Assembly (NCBI GenBank): GCA_020848035.1
Contig: JADLAX010000024.1
Coordinates: 1-48,644, forward strand
Direction of reading: 5' to 3'
Source: Anaerolineae bacterium
GTDB taxonomy: Bacteria > Chloroflexota > Anaerolineae > Promineifilales > Promineifilaceae
DNA length: 48,644 nt
The notes beneath the pieces are model-generated. The model was not told where the DNA came from and did no database searches. It saw only the letters and a list, made by a program, of their open reading frames with translations. This document shows, one piece after another, positions 1 through 7,469 of the stretch (position 1 is its first letter; every line of letters starts with the position of its first letter). Both the position numbers and the translations under genes were made by a program.

Positions 1-42
1 GATGATATCGTCGGTTTTACCGTTCTACATGCCAGCCAGAGA

Positions 43-77
43 TAAAAAAATAGGCTTCATCCGTAACGGATGAAGCC
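43..77 (-). terminator. Intrinsic terminator of the original tRNA-Glu gene
   Basis: An 11-bp perfect stem (53-63 with 67-77, loop TAA) is followed on the minus strand by a run of seven T. It lies 6 nt beyond the tRNA 3' remnant of attL. I infer that it terminated the host tRNA-Glu transcript and was separated from the 5' half of the gene by the insertion. Confidence 0.8.
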
Positions 78-83
78 TTGTGA

Positions 84-127
84 TGCCCCGTATGGGACTC
101 GAACCCATGTTTTAGCCTTGAGAGGGC
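84..127 (-). repeat. attL: 3' half of tRNA-Glu
   Basis: Minus-strand sequence matches the 3' part of the tRNA-Glu(CTC) gene at the right end. A 24-bp identical core (104-127: anticodon loop, 3' anticodon stem, variable region and the first strand of the T stem) is followed by a canonical T-loop TTCGAGT and the acceptor end. The sequence diverges immediately after 127. The only mismatches with attR are in the T-loop. Position beside the integrase gene and the tRNA terminator identifies it as the host-proximal att site. Confidence 0.85.
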
Positions 128-436
128 CAACACGAGTACGGCCGTTCCCAGGAATTAGCCCTACTCGGGCTAACGCCTGAACCCCCTTCCCTGTTTTCAA
201 GCAATTATCCCTTTTTTTTATTTGGCATATCCGGCCGTGTACTGGTATCGAGGTATGGGCACGAACGGCCGTTTGCAGTCGGGCGGCGGGGTTATTTTAT
301 TAACCATTCAAAGGGCGAAAGCCAACAAACTACAGCGAGGTTGACGCAAGTGGAGTTGCCGCCACCTCACCCCCCGCCGCCCTTCCCTTGCCCTCTACGA
401 CCTCCCTCCTCCTGGGTCGTGAGTATCTTCTTTTTC
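128..436. other. Non-coding attL-proximal DNA
   Basis: No convincing gene is present. The stretch holds a small hairpin (TTAGCCC...GGGCTAA, about 157-175), two ACGGCCGT palindromes and a pyrimidine-rich segment around 370-430. By analogy with other tyrosine-recombinase phages, integrase arm sites are expected here or on the attR side, but I could not define a repeated arm motif. Confidence 0.5.
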
Positions 437-466
437 GGGTAAGGGGCGCGTCAACGCCCCTTACCC
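437..466. terminator. Hairpin after integrase, terminator-like
   Basis: A perfect 12-bp stem (437-448 with 455-466, 6-nt loop) begins 15 nt beyond the integrase stop codon. There is no T-tract on the minus-strand side, so it may act with Rho, protect the 3' end, or be bidirectional only weakly. Confidence 0.5.
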
Positions 467-480
467 CCTCACCTAACCAA

Positions 481-1410
481 CTACCGGCTGCGGCCGGTTT
501 GCAGGATAGCCACGTGGGCAGCGTGGCGATCAGGATCGTAATAGTGTTCCCGGATCACCTTTGTCCCGCTGATGTGGCCTAACGCCTCGGCCGCCAGCTC
601 AAGGCCGAACTGCCGGGCAATTGCGGTCCCGCGTGATTTGCGCATCTCCTGAAACGTAATGATGGGCACCCCGGCAATTTTACACACGTTGCGCCGGGCA
701 TGGCCCAGGCCATTGGCCTCCAACGGCCGTCCCAGGCTCGACGGCCGCACGTGGACAAAGAGACGATTTTGATCCACCCCCGTTGGTGGTGACGGCCGCA
801 CATCCAGCCACCGGCGCAAAATGTCAGCGTGCCATTCCCCAAAGACGGCCGTTATCGGCGTCTTGCCCCGGGTGCTCACCTGGTAAATGTTGCCCACCCG
901 CTCGTCATATTCCGGATGAGCCAGCGCCGTCACCGTCTCGCGGTAGGGTAGATAAACAATGTTGCTGCGGCGAGCGCCAGAGATGGCCGCCAGGGCAAAG
1001 ATAGCCGCATCGCGACGGCTGCGAATGTCGGCTGAGCGCGACAGGAATCCACAGATAGTTAAAGCCTGACCCAGGTGTTCTTCATCAGCCGTGATAACCC
1101 GCTTAGGCCGGGCATCGTAATGAGGCAACTGCTTCGCCGGATTGGCGGCCAGCCACTTTTGATCAACGCAGAAATTGAGGAACGCAACCAGGCAGCTGCG
1201 CGTCATCGCCAGCGTGGCATCGGAGTAGCGCTGTTCCATTTCGGTAAACCATTTGTTGACGGGCGTTTCCGAAACGGCCGTCACCGACAGCTCACCGCAC
1301 CGCTCCAGGAACGGCCGTAATTTATAACTGTATTTCGAGCGAGTGATCAGCTTTCGTTTCGGGTCAGCCAGGAACTGCTCAAAGGCGGCCTGTACGGTTA
1401 ATTCACTCAT
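481..1410 (-). CDS. int: Tyrosine recombinase / phage integrase
   Basis: This site-specific recombinase would catalyse integration into and excision from the tRNA-Glu gene. The 309-residue protein has an N-terminal core-binding SAM-like domain (about 5-85) and a C-terminal catalytic domain. Catalytic residues visible are Arg147 (SGARRSN), Lys183 (RGK), Arg257 in box II, His279 (ALGHIS) and the nucleophile Tyr290 or Tyr291 (EHYYDP). Box II reads QEMR, so the usual first His is Gln. The start at 1410 is chosen because AGGGAG lies just upstream; a longer frame reaches 1509 but lacks such a site. It sits next to attL, as expected for an integrase. No excisionase gene was recognised nearby. Confidence 0.95.
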   Translation of the reverse strand: MSELTVQAAFEQFLADPKRKLITRSKYSYKLRPFLERCGELSVTAVSETPVNKWFTEMEQRYSDATLAMTRSCLVAFLNFCVDQKWLAANPAKQLPHYDARPKRVITADEEHLGQALTICGFLSRSADIRSRRDAAIFALAAISGARRSNIVYLPYRETVTALAHPEYDERVGNIYQVSTRGKTPITAVFGEWHADILRRWLDVRPSPPTGVDQNRLFVHVRPSSLGRPLEANGLGHARRNVCKIAGVPIITFQEMRKSRGTAIARQFGLELAAEALGHISGTKVIREHYYDPDRHAAHVAILQTGRSR

Positions 1411-1636
1411 TTCTTTCTCCCTTTGTGCCCATCTTTTTGTAGATGTAATGACCGCGCGACCGGGATGTCGTGACATAGAAAAACGCGGTCTAAAACCCTT
1501 CGGTTTCATCCCGCGCTTTATCGTGTCGTTTGACTAGACGGGCGGCGGAGTTGGCTAGTAACTCACTCCGTCGCTCACTTACTACTTTACCCACAAGTGC
1601 AGGGTTTTTCAAAAACTGTTTTTCTAGGAGGTGATT

Positions 1637-1771
1637 GTGCAACCAGACCCAGGCGAAAGCCGCAGGGCGCACAATGCCGGGCTAGCCTGGCAAGGCCTGG
1701 CCTCACAAGCCAGGAGCGCAAGTTCGAATCTTGCCCCGGTTGAAGCGGAGCCGCAGCCGCAGCGCCAATAA
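1637..1771 (+). CDS. Possible small leader ORF (44 aa) with ideal Shine-Dalgarno
   Basis: A GTG codon follows AGGAGGTGATT, which matches the anti-Shine-Dalgarno end of 16S rRNA almost completely, with 5-nt spacing. The 44-codon frame overlaps the tRNA-like element in the same sense. The peptide is Gln/Ala/Pro-rich with no recognised motif. It may be a real leader peptide, or chance: the tRNA-like structure and translation of the same RNA would exclude each other. Confidence 0.3.
   Translation: MQPDPGESRRAHNAGLAWQGLASQARSASSNLAPVEAEPQPQRQ
1675..1742 (+). tRNA. tRNA-Val(CAC)-like gene, atypical
   Basis: The T arm is canonical (GCAAG-TTCGAAT-CTTGC) and the anticodon arm is perfect (CTGGC-CTCACAA-GCCAG), giving anticodon CAC for valine GUG. 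The acceptor has five Watson-Crick pairs plus a G-T wobble and a T-T mismatch at the terminal pair. The D arm is short (three pairs, six-nt loop). At 68 nt it is shorter than a normal tRNA. It may be a phage-borne tRNA with a reduced D arm or a decaying gene. CCA is not encoded. Confidence 0.5.
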
Positions 1772-1874
1772 AGACGGCACTTTCATTCACAGTTTACCCG
1801 GTGCAGCTGCCGGGATCGACTGGCCCGGTGCGAATTGACTCCACCGGCGCAGTCCCTCTTCCTCCCCTCCCTTA

Positions 1875-1907
1875 GACCTGGTGCGGTTATGCAGACCGCA
1901 CCAGGTC
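1875..1907 (+). promoter_or_regulatory. 13-bp perfect inverted repeat upstream of the early operon
   Basis: GACCTGGTGCGGT and its complement flank a 7-nt loop, 30 nt before the first early gene's ATG. There is no T-tract, so an operator or 5'-leader hairpin is more likely than a terminator. No clear sigma-70 promoter was seen between 1772 and 1874. Confidence 0.5.
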
Positions 1908-1936
1908 ACTGTATCTATCTCAACAACGGAGGCTCC

Positions 1937-2323
1937 ATGATTGCATCAAGACTGACCACCGGAAAAGCACTCGTCGGCCGCAGCGGATTATCAGCGCACG
2001 GCCGTGACCGGCCACCCGCGCCGCAGCCAGAGCCGCCCGAAACAGCCGCCAGCCAGACCATCGACGATATTTTCGACCTCGCCCGGCTGCGAGCGCGTGA
2101 CACCAATCGCGTCACGTTTGTAATTTCCCACTGGAGCAATGAGCATTGGAATCTCGTTTCGGCCGACAGCTTCCAGGTCACCGACGATGACCTGATTGAA
2201 TACGTCGCATGGCCACCCCAGTGGGTACACCGGCCAACACCCGGGCGTCTGAATTGGCTCCGGGCGCGACATTCAAACCCGCAAGCCGCCAACGGCTCGT
2301 TGGCGGCCAGGCATCATACTTGA
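1937..2323 (+). CDS. Hypothetical protein, first gene of the early operon
   Basis: This is a 128-aa protein with no recognised family. The N-terminal 45 residues are Arg/Pro/Ala-rich and probably disordered; the central part (residues 45-90, TIDDIFDLARLRARDTNRV) looks folded. ATG 1937 is chosen over upstream starts because GGAGG precedes it at good spacing and because the region before it contains the inverted repeat. It begins a run of closely packed plus-strand genes. Confidence 0.55.
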   Translation: MIASRLTTGKALVGRSGLSAHGRDRPPAPQPEPPETAASQTIDDIFDLARLRARDTNRVTFVISHWSNEHWNLVSADSFQVTDDDLIEYVAWPPQWVHRPTPGRLNWLRARHSNPQAANGSLAARHHT

Positions 2324-2342
2324 CCGACAAAGGAGAACCGCA

Positions 2343-2534
2343 ATGGACGAACAAACCTACGCACCCGAACCCGGTGAAATCAAAAAGGTAATCCTGGTCA
2401 CCTACGGCGACCAGGGCAAGGACCAGATCAAAACCTACGAAAACCTGCTGGAAGCGGCCACGGCCGTTTACCGGCTCGATGCTGAAGCCACGATGGCACT
2501 GTGGGCCATCCTCTCACCGAAGGAAAGAAAATGA
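2343..2534 (+). CDS. Small hypothetical protein
   Basis: This is a 63-aa acidic/alpha-beta protein preceded by AAAGGAGAACCGCA. Its end overlaps the start of the replication-initiator-like gene by 4 nt, indicating translational coupling. No family is recognised. Confidence 0.7.
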   Translation: MDEQTYAPEPGEIKKVILVTYGDQGKDQIKTYENLLEAATAVYRLDAEATMALWAILSPKERK

Positions 2535-3265
2535 GCGCGGTAGGAACGTGGGAAGAGCAGGTTGATTTTGTGCGCAGCATGAGCCCGGCCGCTGCCAAAA
2601 TTCTGTGGATTCTGCTTTTGTCCGGCCGCTGCCTGACAAACAAAGACCTCATATTCACCTGCGACATGTCCGACAAAACCATTCAGCACGGGCTGGAATG
2701 GTTGGAATTTAAGGGGCTTGTACAGAACAACGGGAAATTTAACGGCTGGTCACTAACCGCAGCCGTCCGACAGTTACCTTTACCCTTTGCGGCATTGCCA
2801 GGCGAAGGGGAGGCCGTGGCATCGCTTGACGGAGAATGTCGGAAAATTTCCGGTTTTCTTTCTTCTTCTTCTTCTTTACAGACTCTTAAAGATTTAGCAG
2901 GGAATGAAGGAGAAGAAAAAGCGCCGCGAGAAAACCGGAAAATTTCCGGTTTCCCCACACGCACCACCAGGGCACAGATACGGCAAGCCCTGATAGACGC
3001 CGGGGTAGGCGGCCGTTCCCAGAAGCTCACGGAGATTTTGGACCTCGACCTGGAGCTGGATTTTGTTCAGGGGCACATCGCTGCCCGGGCGGTCAAACTG
3101 GCCAACGGGGAAGAGTACCCCGTGAACTGGCTCATCACCAAGCTGCTCGATGGCGACCCGGTGCCGGTGGTCAAGTTTACGGCCTGCCCCGACTGCGGCT
3201 CAACCCAGCTTTGGAACGCCAAAGATCAAATCTGCTTGCGCTGCGAGGGGATTGTGAAGACATGA
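2531..3265 (+). CDS. Replication-initiator-like winged-helix / zinc-ribbon protein
   Basis: This 244-aa protein has an N-terminal winged-helix domain (about 15-75, including TNKDLIFTCDMSDKTIQHGL), a low-complexity central linker (about 100-140) and a C-terminal zinc ribbon with Cys219, Cys222, Cys235 and Cys238. This architecture is typical of phage and plasmid initiation or primosomal proteins. I infer a role in starting phage DNA replication by opening the origin and recruiting host machinery. The central linker DNA carries two identical 17-bp repeats, as in lambda O where the origin lies inside the initiator gene. The start has AAGGAAAG upstream; its end overlaps the next gene (ATGA). Confidence 0.65.
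   Translation: MSAVGTWEEQVDFVRSMSPAAAKILWILLLSGRCLTNKDLIFTCDMSDKTIQHGLEWLEFKGLVQNNGKFNGWSLTAAVRQLPLPFAALPGEGEAVASLDGECRKISGFLSSSSSLQTLKDLAGNEGEEKAPRENRKISGFPTRTTRAQIRQALIDAGVGGRSQKLTEILDLDLELDFVQGHIAARAVKLANGEEYPVNWLITKLLDGDPVPVVKFTACPDCGSTQLWNAKDQICLRCEGIVKT
2840..2952 (+). repeat. Putative replication-origin repeats inside the initiator-like gene
   Basis: The 17-mer CGGAAAATTTCCGGTTT occurs at 2840-2856 and 2936-2952. Each copy is itself a near-palindrome. Between them lies an AT- and pyrimidine/purine-rich tract (2857-2920), resembling a DNA-unwinding element. The copies are 96 bp apart, in frame, so both encode RKISGF; protein-level constraint cannot be excluded. Confidence 0.5.
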
Positions 3266-3669
3266 CTGTCCCCCTCCTCCACCAGCTGATCGCCGAGCAA
3301 ATGCGGCACGAACTGGCCAGCACCCGCCTGGAGGTAGTGTTGGTGCCCTCGCCGGTGGAGCATTGGCCCACCGACCGCCAGCGCCGCGTCGTTTGCGAGC
3401 GCAACCCGGCCTGGTATCGGGAGCTTTGCCGACAGTATCCCAGCCGCCGCACCCGGCCGCGCCGCCGGGCCAAACCAGACACAGCCATCAAGCGGGCGCA
3501 CACGTTGCGGGCGCTGGCAGAGATTCAGGACGGCCGTGTGGAATCAGAATACGCCCAACGGGTTTACCCGTTTGTTGAAAAAGCAGCAGCAGAGTACGCG
3601 GCCACGTTTGCGCGCAAACAAGGCCAAAAGGAGCATCGTTATGCACACCACCACAACTACTCCCCATAA
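3262..3669 (+). CDS. Hypothetical basic protein
   Basis: This is a 135-aa protein, strongly basic in its middle (Arg-rich 70-90), starting at an ATGA overlap with the zinc-ribbon gene. There is no family match I can name. It could bind nucleic acid; its coupling to the initiator-like gene makes a replication accessory role possible, but this is inference. Confidence 0.6.
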   Translation: MTVPLLHQLIAEQMRHELASTRLEVVLVPSPVEHWPTDRQRRVVCERNPAWYRELCRQYPSRRTRPRRRAKPDTAIKRAHTLRALAEIQDGRVESEYAQRVYPFVEKAAAEYAATFARKQGQKEHRYAHHHNYSP

Positions 3670-4525
3670 CGGCCGTTGGCAGCCACACCGAACCATTGCC
3701 CGCGTGGCCGAAAGTGACGAGCCGGACTTCACCGACCTGGGAATCTTCAGCTGCGGCGATGTCACGCTGACCCCACGGCAGCACCAGGTTGTAGCCATGT
3801 TTGCCTTCGGCTTTTTGAGTGACCGCATCGTGGCCGACTACCTGCACATCAAGGCGAAATATGTGCAAAACATCGTGGCCGAACTCAAAAAAGAGTACGG
3901 CTGGCAAACCCGCCGCGACATGGCGCGAGCTTATGAGGCCATGCGCGAAAAAGCGAAACCGCAAGGAAAGCTGATGAAACTAACCGAAACGGCCGAAAAG
4001 CCGACGAGCGCCAACGGCCACACAGCCGCCACCCTGGAAGACCCGACCCCGCCTGCCCTGCCGCGCAAGCCGATTGCCCCAGGCGAATTCGATCCCGCAT
4101 CTGTCTACCCGGCCCAGGCCGTCGAGGCGGCGTGGGAGGAGATGGAAAAAGAGCCAATGGGCCGCCGCGTCAAAAACGTTTTTACACCTGAGGTTGTGGC
4201 TGTCTGGCTGGACTGGATCGACCAGGGCAAATCGCTGCTATGGATAGCAGAAAATAACGGTCTGGTGCCCACGTCGTACATGACGGCGCGGAGCTATGTT
4301 GTCCGGTACCGCAGCGAGGCCGAGCAGCTGCGCAGCAGTGAGGGTTGGGTCGCTGCGCCCCTGCCCAAAGAGGTGGAGCGACCGAAGCCGCAGCAGGAAG
4401 CCATCGGCACCAAGCAGCTGATCGAGGCGCTTACGGCCGTTCTGGGCGCGGCCAGCTTCAGCGGCAAGGTTCAGCGCACGGAGCGCGGGCTAAAAATTGT
4501 TTTAGAAATTGAGTTTGGCGAATAG
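3641..4525 (+). CDS. LuxR/GerE-type HTH DNA-binding protein
   Basis: This is a 294-aa protein. Residues 43-95 (LTPRQHQVVAMFAFGF ... VQNIVAELKKEYG) follow the LuxR-type four-helix HTH pattern, also shared by sigma region 4. Residues 100-160 are a Pro/Ala/Glu linker. The C-terminal part (170-294) looks like a second helical domain plus a short beta segment and is not recognised. The start at 3641 has AAGGAG upstream and overlaps the previous gene by 29 nt. It is probably a transcription regulator of early or late genes; targets are unknown. A hairpin (4539-4561) follows the stop. Confidence 0.75.
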   Translation: MHTTTTTPHNGRWQPHRTIARVAESDEPDFTDLGIFSCGDVTLTPRQHQVVAMFAFGFLSDRIVADYLHIKAKYVQNIVAELKKEYGWQTRRDMARAYEAMREKAKPQGKLMKLTETAEKPTSANGHTAATLEDPTPPALPRKPIAPGEFDPASVYPAQAVEAAWEEMEKEPMGRRVKNVFTPEVVAVWLDWIDQGKSLLWIAENNGLVPTSYMTARSYVVRYRSEAEQLRSSEGWVAAPLPKEVERPKPQQEAIGTKQLIEALTAVLGAASFSGKVQRTERGLKIVLEIEFGE

Positions 4526-4538
4526 TTGAAAAAAGTGG

Positions 4539-4561
4539 GCTGGTGCCATCAACACCAGCCC
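4539..4561 (+). terminator. Hairpin after HTH gene, no T-tract
   Basis: An 8-bp stem GGCTGGTG/CACCAGCC with a 7-nt loop lies 14 nt after the stop codon. Without a T-tract it is more likely an attenuator or RNA-stability element. It is followed by a segment (4555-4580) that resembles 15938-15962. Confidence 0.35.
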
Positions 4562-4622
4562 TGCCGGGAAAGGAGCAACCCAACCCGGATTTATCAAGTG
4601 TATCTCAAAAAGGAGCAACAAC

Positions 4623-5066
4623 ATGAGAAACTTTTTTGCAGTCGTTGGTATCGTTGGCACGGTGGCCCTGGTCATCGGTTGCGGGGTCATCGCCCTGCTG
4701 GTCGGTAACCTGCTTTTGGACGTGAATCGCGCGCCGGTGGTGCTGGAAACGGCCGTTCAAACGCTGGCACCCATCAGCCCGGCAACGGTGGCCACCCCTG
4801 GGGGATTAACGAGCTTTGTAGTGATTGACAACGGCAGCGAGCCGCTGGTTACCAACCTGGTGCCTGAGGTGCCACAAACGGCCGTTATCGTACCAGCCCC
4901 GGAAGCTGTGATTGATTATGCGGAGATGTTAGCGCAGCCGACGCCCGAGGGCCGGGCGCTGACGGATGAGCAGCTGCTGGCCTGTTTGTCGGCGCAGCAA
5001 GACGGGCGGCGCATGAGCCCGATGTGCCCGACAAACCCGGCGGAGCTGCTGGGCGAGGGGCGGTAG
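4623..5066 (+). CDS. Single-pass membrane protein
   Basis: This is a 147-aa protein with one N-terminal membrane helix (about 5-33) and a Pro/Ala/Val-rich linker, so the rest is probably exported. The C-terminal 35 residues contain two Cys and may form a small domain. AAAGGAGC precedes the ATG. No family is recognised. It is followed at 2 nt by a gene of similar composition and may act with it at the cell envelope. Confidence 0.65.
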   Translation: MRNFFAVVGIVGTVALVIGCGVIALLVGNLLLDVNRAPVVLETAVQTLAPISPATVATPGGLTSFVVIDNGSEPLVTNLVPEVPQTAVIVPAPEAVIDYAEMLAQPTPEGRALTDEQLLACLSAQQDGRRMSPMCPTNPAELLGEGR

Positions 5067-5068
5067 TC

Positions 5069-5608
5069 ATGAACCTGGTCAAAACCGTTACCCCCCTACT
5101 TACCATTTTTGGCCTCGACAACGGCCGCGAAACGGCCGTTGTCACCGCCCCCGCCCTGCCGACGTGGCAGCCAGCGGGCAAGCTGGTGCAGCAGCGGCCC
5201 GCGCCGGTGATCATTCCCGGCTACGCACCAGCGGCCCGGCCTGGCCAGCTGCTTTCCGACTTTCTGCGCATCGGGCGTTTGTATCATCCGCTGTGCCGCA
5301 ACACCTTCGTCGAGCGGGTGCAGATTGGCTACTACGCTTACGAGCGGCGCGAGGAGTGGCGCACGTGCGCCCTGGCGGCGGCTTACGCGGGCGCTTTTGG
5401 CCCGCTGGCTATCGAAAAGCCAGAGTTTTCCTACAGCATGGCGATCTGGCGTTTAAGTCAGCTGGTGGGCTTCGACATCGGTGCGCACCAGGTGAACAGC
5501 CCTGGCGGCCGCCGTGGCGGCGTGGCAGAGGAAATGGTCAAGCTGGTGGACGTGAACCTGTGGACGCGGGCTGGTGTGGCCGAGTGGCTGGCCAGCATGG
5601 GGATGTAG
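5069..5608 (+). CDS. Hypothetical protein
   Basis: This is a 179-aa protein. The first 65 residues are Pro/Val-rich; the C-terminal 110 residues are helical and Trp/Tyr-rich (YYAYERREEWRTCALAAAYA), suggesting a compact helical domain. ATG 5069 is preceded by GGCGAGGGG. It lies in an operon with two membrane proteins. No family is recognised. Confidence 0.65.
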   Translation: MNLVKTVTPLLTIFGLDNGRETAVVTAPALPTWQPAGKLVQQRPAPVIIPGYAPAARPGQLLSDFLRIGRLYHPLCRNTFVERVQIGYYAYERREEWRTCALAAAYAGAFGPLAIEKPEFSYSMAIWRLSQLVGFDIGAHQVNSPGGRRGGVAEEMVKLVDVNLWTRAGVAEWLASMGM

Positions 5609-5610
5609 CC

Positions 5611-5766
5611 ATGAAACGATTCAAAAGTTACCGCCCCACCCCGCCCGCCCGTCGGGCACGGCCGGAAAGCATCGTCAGTAAAATCCTCTGGTTTATTGTC
5701 GAGCATGCCATAGGCATTTCAGTGGTAATCGTTTTGCTGATTGTTTGGAGGTTGCTTATGACGTGA
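5611..5766 (+). CDS. Small single-pass membrane protein (51 aa)
   Basis: It has a basic N-terminus (1-20) followed by one hydrophobic helix (about 26-48) and a two-residue tail. It starts 2 nt after the previous stop. A size and charge pattern like this fits a small inner-membrane phage peptide (superinfection exclusion or membrane regulator), but nothing specific identifies it. Confidence 0.6.
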   Translation: MKRFKSYRPTPPARRARPESIVSKILWFIVEHAIGISVVIVLLIVWRLLMT

Positions 5767-5910
5767 TGCGAGAGCGATTGAAACAAAAGAGGCCAGCGGC
5801 AATTAAATGCCTGGCTGACCTCAGTTGGACCGAAACTATCAGGAAACGGCCGTCAACATTCTACACGATAGAACGGCCGTTTCCAACACCTAACTAAAAG
5901 GACTTTGGAA

Positions 5911-6975
5911 ATGGAAAACTTCGATTTTGACGACAACGTGGACTTTCGCCTTACCGATGAGGAAGGCAAGAAAAACATTAAGCGGTTCGCAATGGTTGGC
6001 CTGTACGCCCTCCTGGCCGTCGTGGTGATGGTCACCGGCGCTCATGCCATTATGCTGGTCATGGCCCAGGCACCGGCCGAAATCGGCGCAGAAAACAGCC
6101 TACTGGCCAAGTTTCTGAACGCCATCCGCATCACCTTCCCTATCGTCGTGGAGGCCGCGGCCGTTGTGGCCGGGCTGGGTTTTATCGGGGCTAAATGGCG
6201 CAAAGGGCAGAAAACGGCCGCTTTTATGATTGAGCTGGTGTGGGTCATCTTTGCCGCTGCCAACATGATCACCTTTTTCCGCATTGAGCGCGGCCTGGCG
6301 CTGGAAACGTGGCAAGTGAGCTGGGTAGACTACGGCCTGCCCCTTTCCGCCCTGGTGGCGGGCATCCTGACCTACGCCCTTACCCGCACCGACCCTGACC
6401 TGAAACGAAAAGATGAGGAAACGGCCGCTGAGGAAAAAATTAAGGCGATCAAATTTTCTTCCCGGCGCGATGTGGCTATCAGCGCCCAGCGCGTGGCCAT
6501 CGAAAAGCAGCGGGCCTGGATTGACTTTATCAAGAATCTCCAGACCCGGGGCTACAGCACCCAGCAAATCCGCTACATGCTCCAGGGTGTACCCGAGCTG
6601 CTGGTGGATGGCGACGGTGACGGCCGTATGGATTTACTGGAATCTGGCGACGGGGCGATTCCCGGCACGGCGCGGCAGGTGTACCCACAATCTACTCATG
6701 GCTATTACGTGCAGATTGAAGATATGAATGAGGAGAGTGGCTGGCACACCGTCAACGAGCGGCCGTTTGTCACGCTTGACCAGGCCGATGCAGAAATTGA
6801 TAGGCACATCGGGACGCGCCGCCGCATTGTAGACCACAACGGCAATCATGTTTTGCGCAACCGGGAGACACCGGTAGCCCGCCCTACGCCAGCGCCCCAG
6901 CCGACGCGGGCGCAGAGCAACGGGCACGCGCCGGGGTACAGCTTCCCAAAGCGAGACCCGTACAGCCCGGAATAG
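5911..6975 (+). CDS. Four-helix membrane protein with a canonical EF-hand loop
   Basis: This is a 354-aa protein. There are about four membrane helices (26-55, 73-95, 104-124, 141-158), then a charged cytoplasmic helical region and a perfect 12-residue calcium loop DGDGDGRMDLLE at 233-244 with Asp at positions 1, 3, 5, 9 and Glu at 12. A C-terminal small domain (265-315) precedes a disordered Pro-rich tail. ATG 5911 has AAAAGGA 8 nt upstream. Two ACGGCCGT palindromes lie in the leader. Its function is unknown; a calcium-responsive or dockerin-like interaction module on a phage early membrane protein is unusual. Confidence 0.7.
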   Translation: MENFDFDDNVDFRLTDEEGKKNIKRFAMVGLYALLAVVVMVTGAHAIMLVMAQAPAEIGAENSLLAKFLNAIRITFPIVVEAAAVVAGLGFIGAKWRKGQKTAAFMIELVWVIFAAANMITFFRIERGLALETWQVSWVDYGLPLSALVAGILTYALTRTDPDLKRKDEETAAEEKIKAIKFSSRRDVAISAQRVAIEKQRAWIDFIKNLQTRGYSTQQIRYMLQGVPELLVDGDGDGRMDLLESGDGAIPGTARQVYPQSTHGYYVQIEDMNEESGWHTVNERPFVTLDQADAEIDRHIGTRRRIVDHNGNHVLRNRETPVARPTPAPQPTRAQSNGHAPGYSFPKRDPYSPE

Positions 6976-7019
6976 TTGACGCGGCGCGTCATGGCGAAGG
7001 CAGAACGGCCGTTCCAGTA

Positions 7020-7469
7020 GTGGAACTGGTAGAGGATGTGGGAACGGCCGTTTCCTCTGGGGTGGGCGGGCTGGTTTACGCCAAACCAAAAATTGAAAAA
7101 TTACCCGGTGTGCCTAATGGAAAAAATTCAGTCGGAAATGGCTCGAAAATTCAGTCGGAAAAAGAAAATAATTCAGTCGGAAAAGCGAAAATAATTCAGT
7201 CGCCTACCTCTGGGAAAACGAGCGAGCCGCCGACTGAAAAAAATAACGATGACGATGACGATTGGAGATTTGAGATCAAACGAAAAAAGCGGGACGCTGG
7301 GCGAAAAAATTCCGGCTCCACAGCGAAAAAAGATTGGTATTACTGGGTAATCAGAATCCGAAAAAGCGACGGCTTCATTATGTACTACGGGACGCTTGAT
7401 GTGCTTGACGAGAGCAACCCGGCACGTTTACATAAATACTGGCAGCGTAGCAAGGGGCGCAAAAAATGA
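7020..7469 (+). CDS. Hypothetical protein whose gene carries an iteron array
   Basis: This is a 149-aa protein with a Lys/Asn/Ser-rich N-terminal half (residues 20-90, probably disordered) and a C-terminal folded segment rich in aromatic residues (about 105-149, DWYYWVIRIRK). The GTG start overlaps the stop of a nine-codon ATG frame (6991-7020), suggesting reinitiation. The disordered half is encoded by four 22/23-bp-spaced DNA repeats read in alternating frames, so selection there appears to act on DNA. It may bind those repeats, like an initiator with its origin in its own gene; this is inference. Confidence 0.55.
   Translation: MELVEDVGTAVSSGVGGLVYAKPKIEKLPGVPNGKNSVGNGSKIQSEKENNSVGKAKIIQSPTSGKTSEPPTEKNNDDDDDWRFEIKRKKRDAGRKNSGSTAKKDWYYWVIRIRKSDGFIMYYGTLDVLDESNPARLHKYWQRSKGRKK
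7125..7238 (+). repeat. Iteron array, candidate replication origin
   Basis: AATTCAGTCGG starts at 7125, 7148 and 7170, and AATTCAGTCG at 7193. Spacings are 23, 22 and 23 bp, about two helical turns. A partial inverted copy (CCGACTGAA) lies at 7230-7238. The copies sit in A-rich DNA. Alternating reading frames show that the DNA, not the protein, is conserved. This matches the usual form of iteron origins or partition sites. Confidence 0.7.

Noticed and set aside
84..127. A complete second tRNA at the left end
   Set aside because: Only the 3' half matches; sequence left of the anticodon loop on the tRNA strand is unrelated to a D arm and acceptor.
481..1509. Longer integrase starting at 1509
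   Set aside because: The extra 33 residues are basic, unlike integrase N-termini, and the internal ATG at 1410 has the good ribosome-binding site.
1490..1790. Minus-strand frames of 60-67 codons
   Set aside because: They are antisense to the tRNA-like element (the PGQDSNLRS pattern typical of translated tRNA) and lack start signals.
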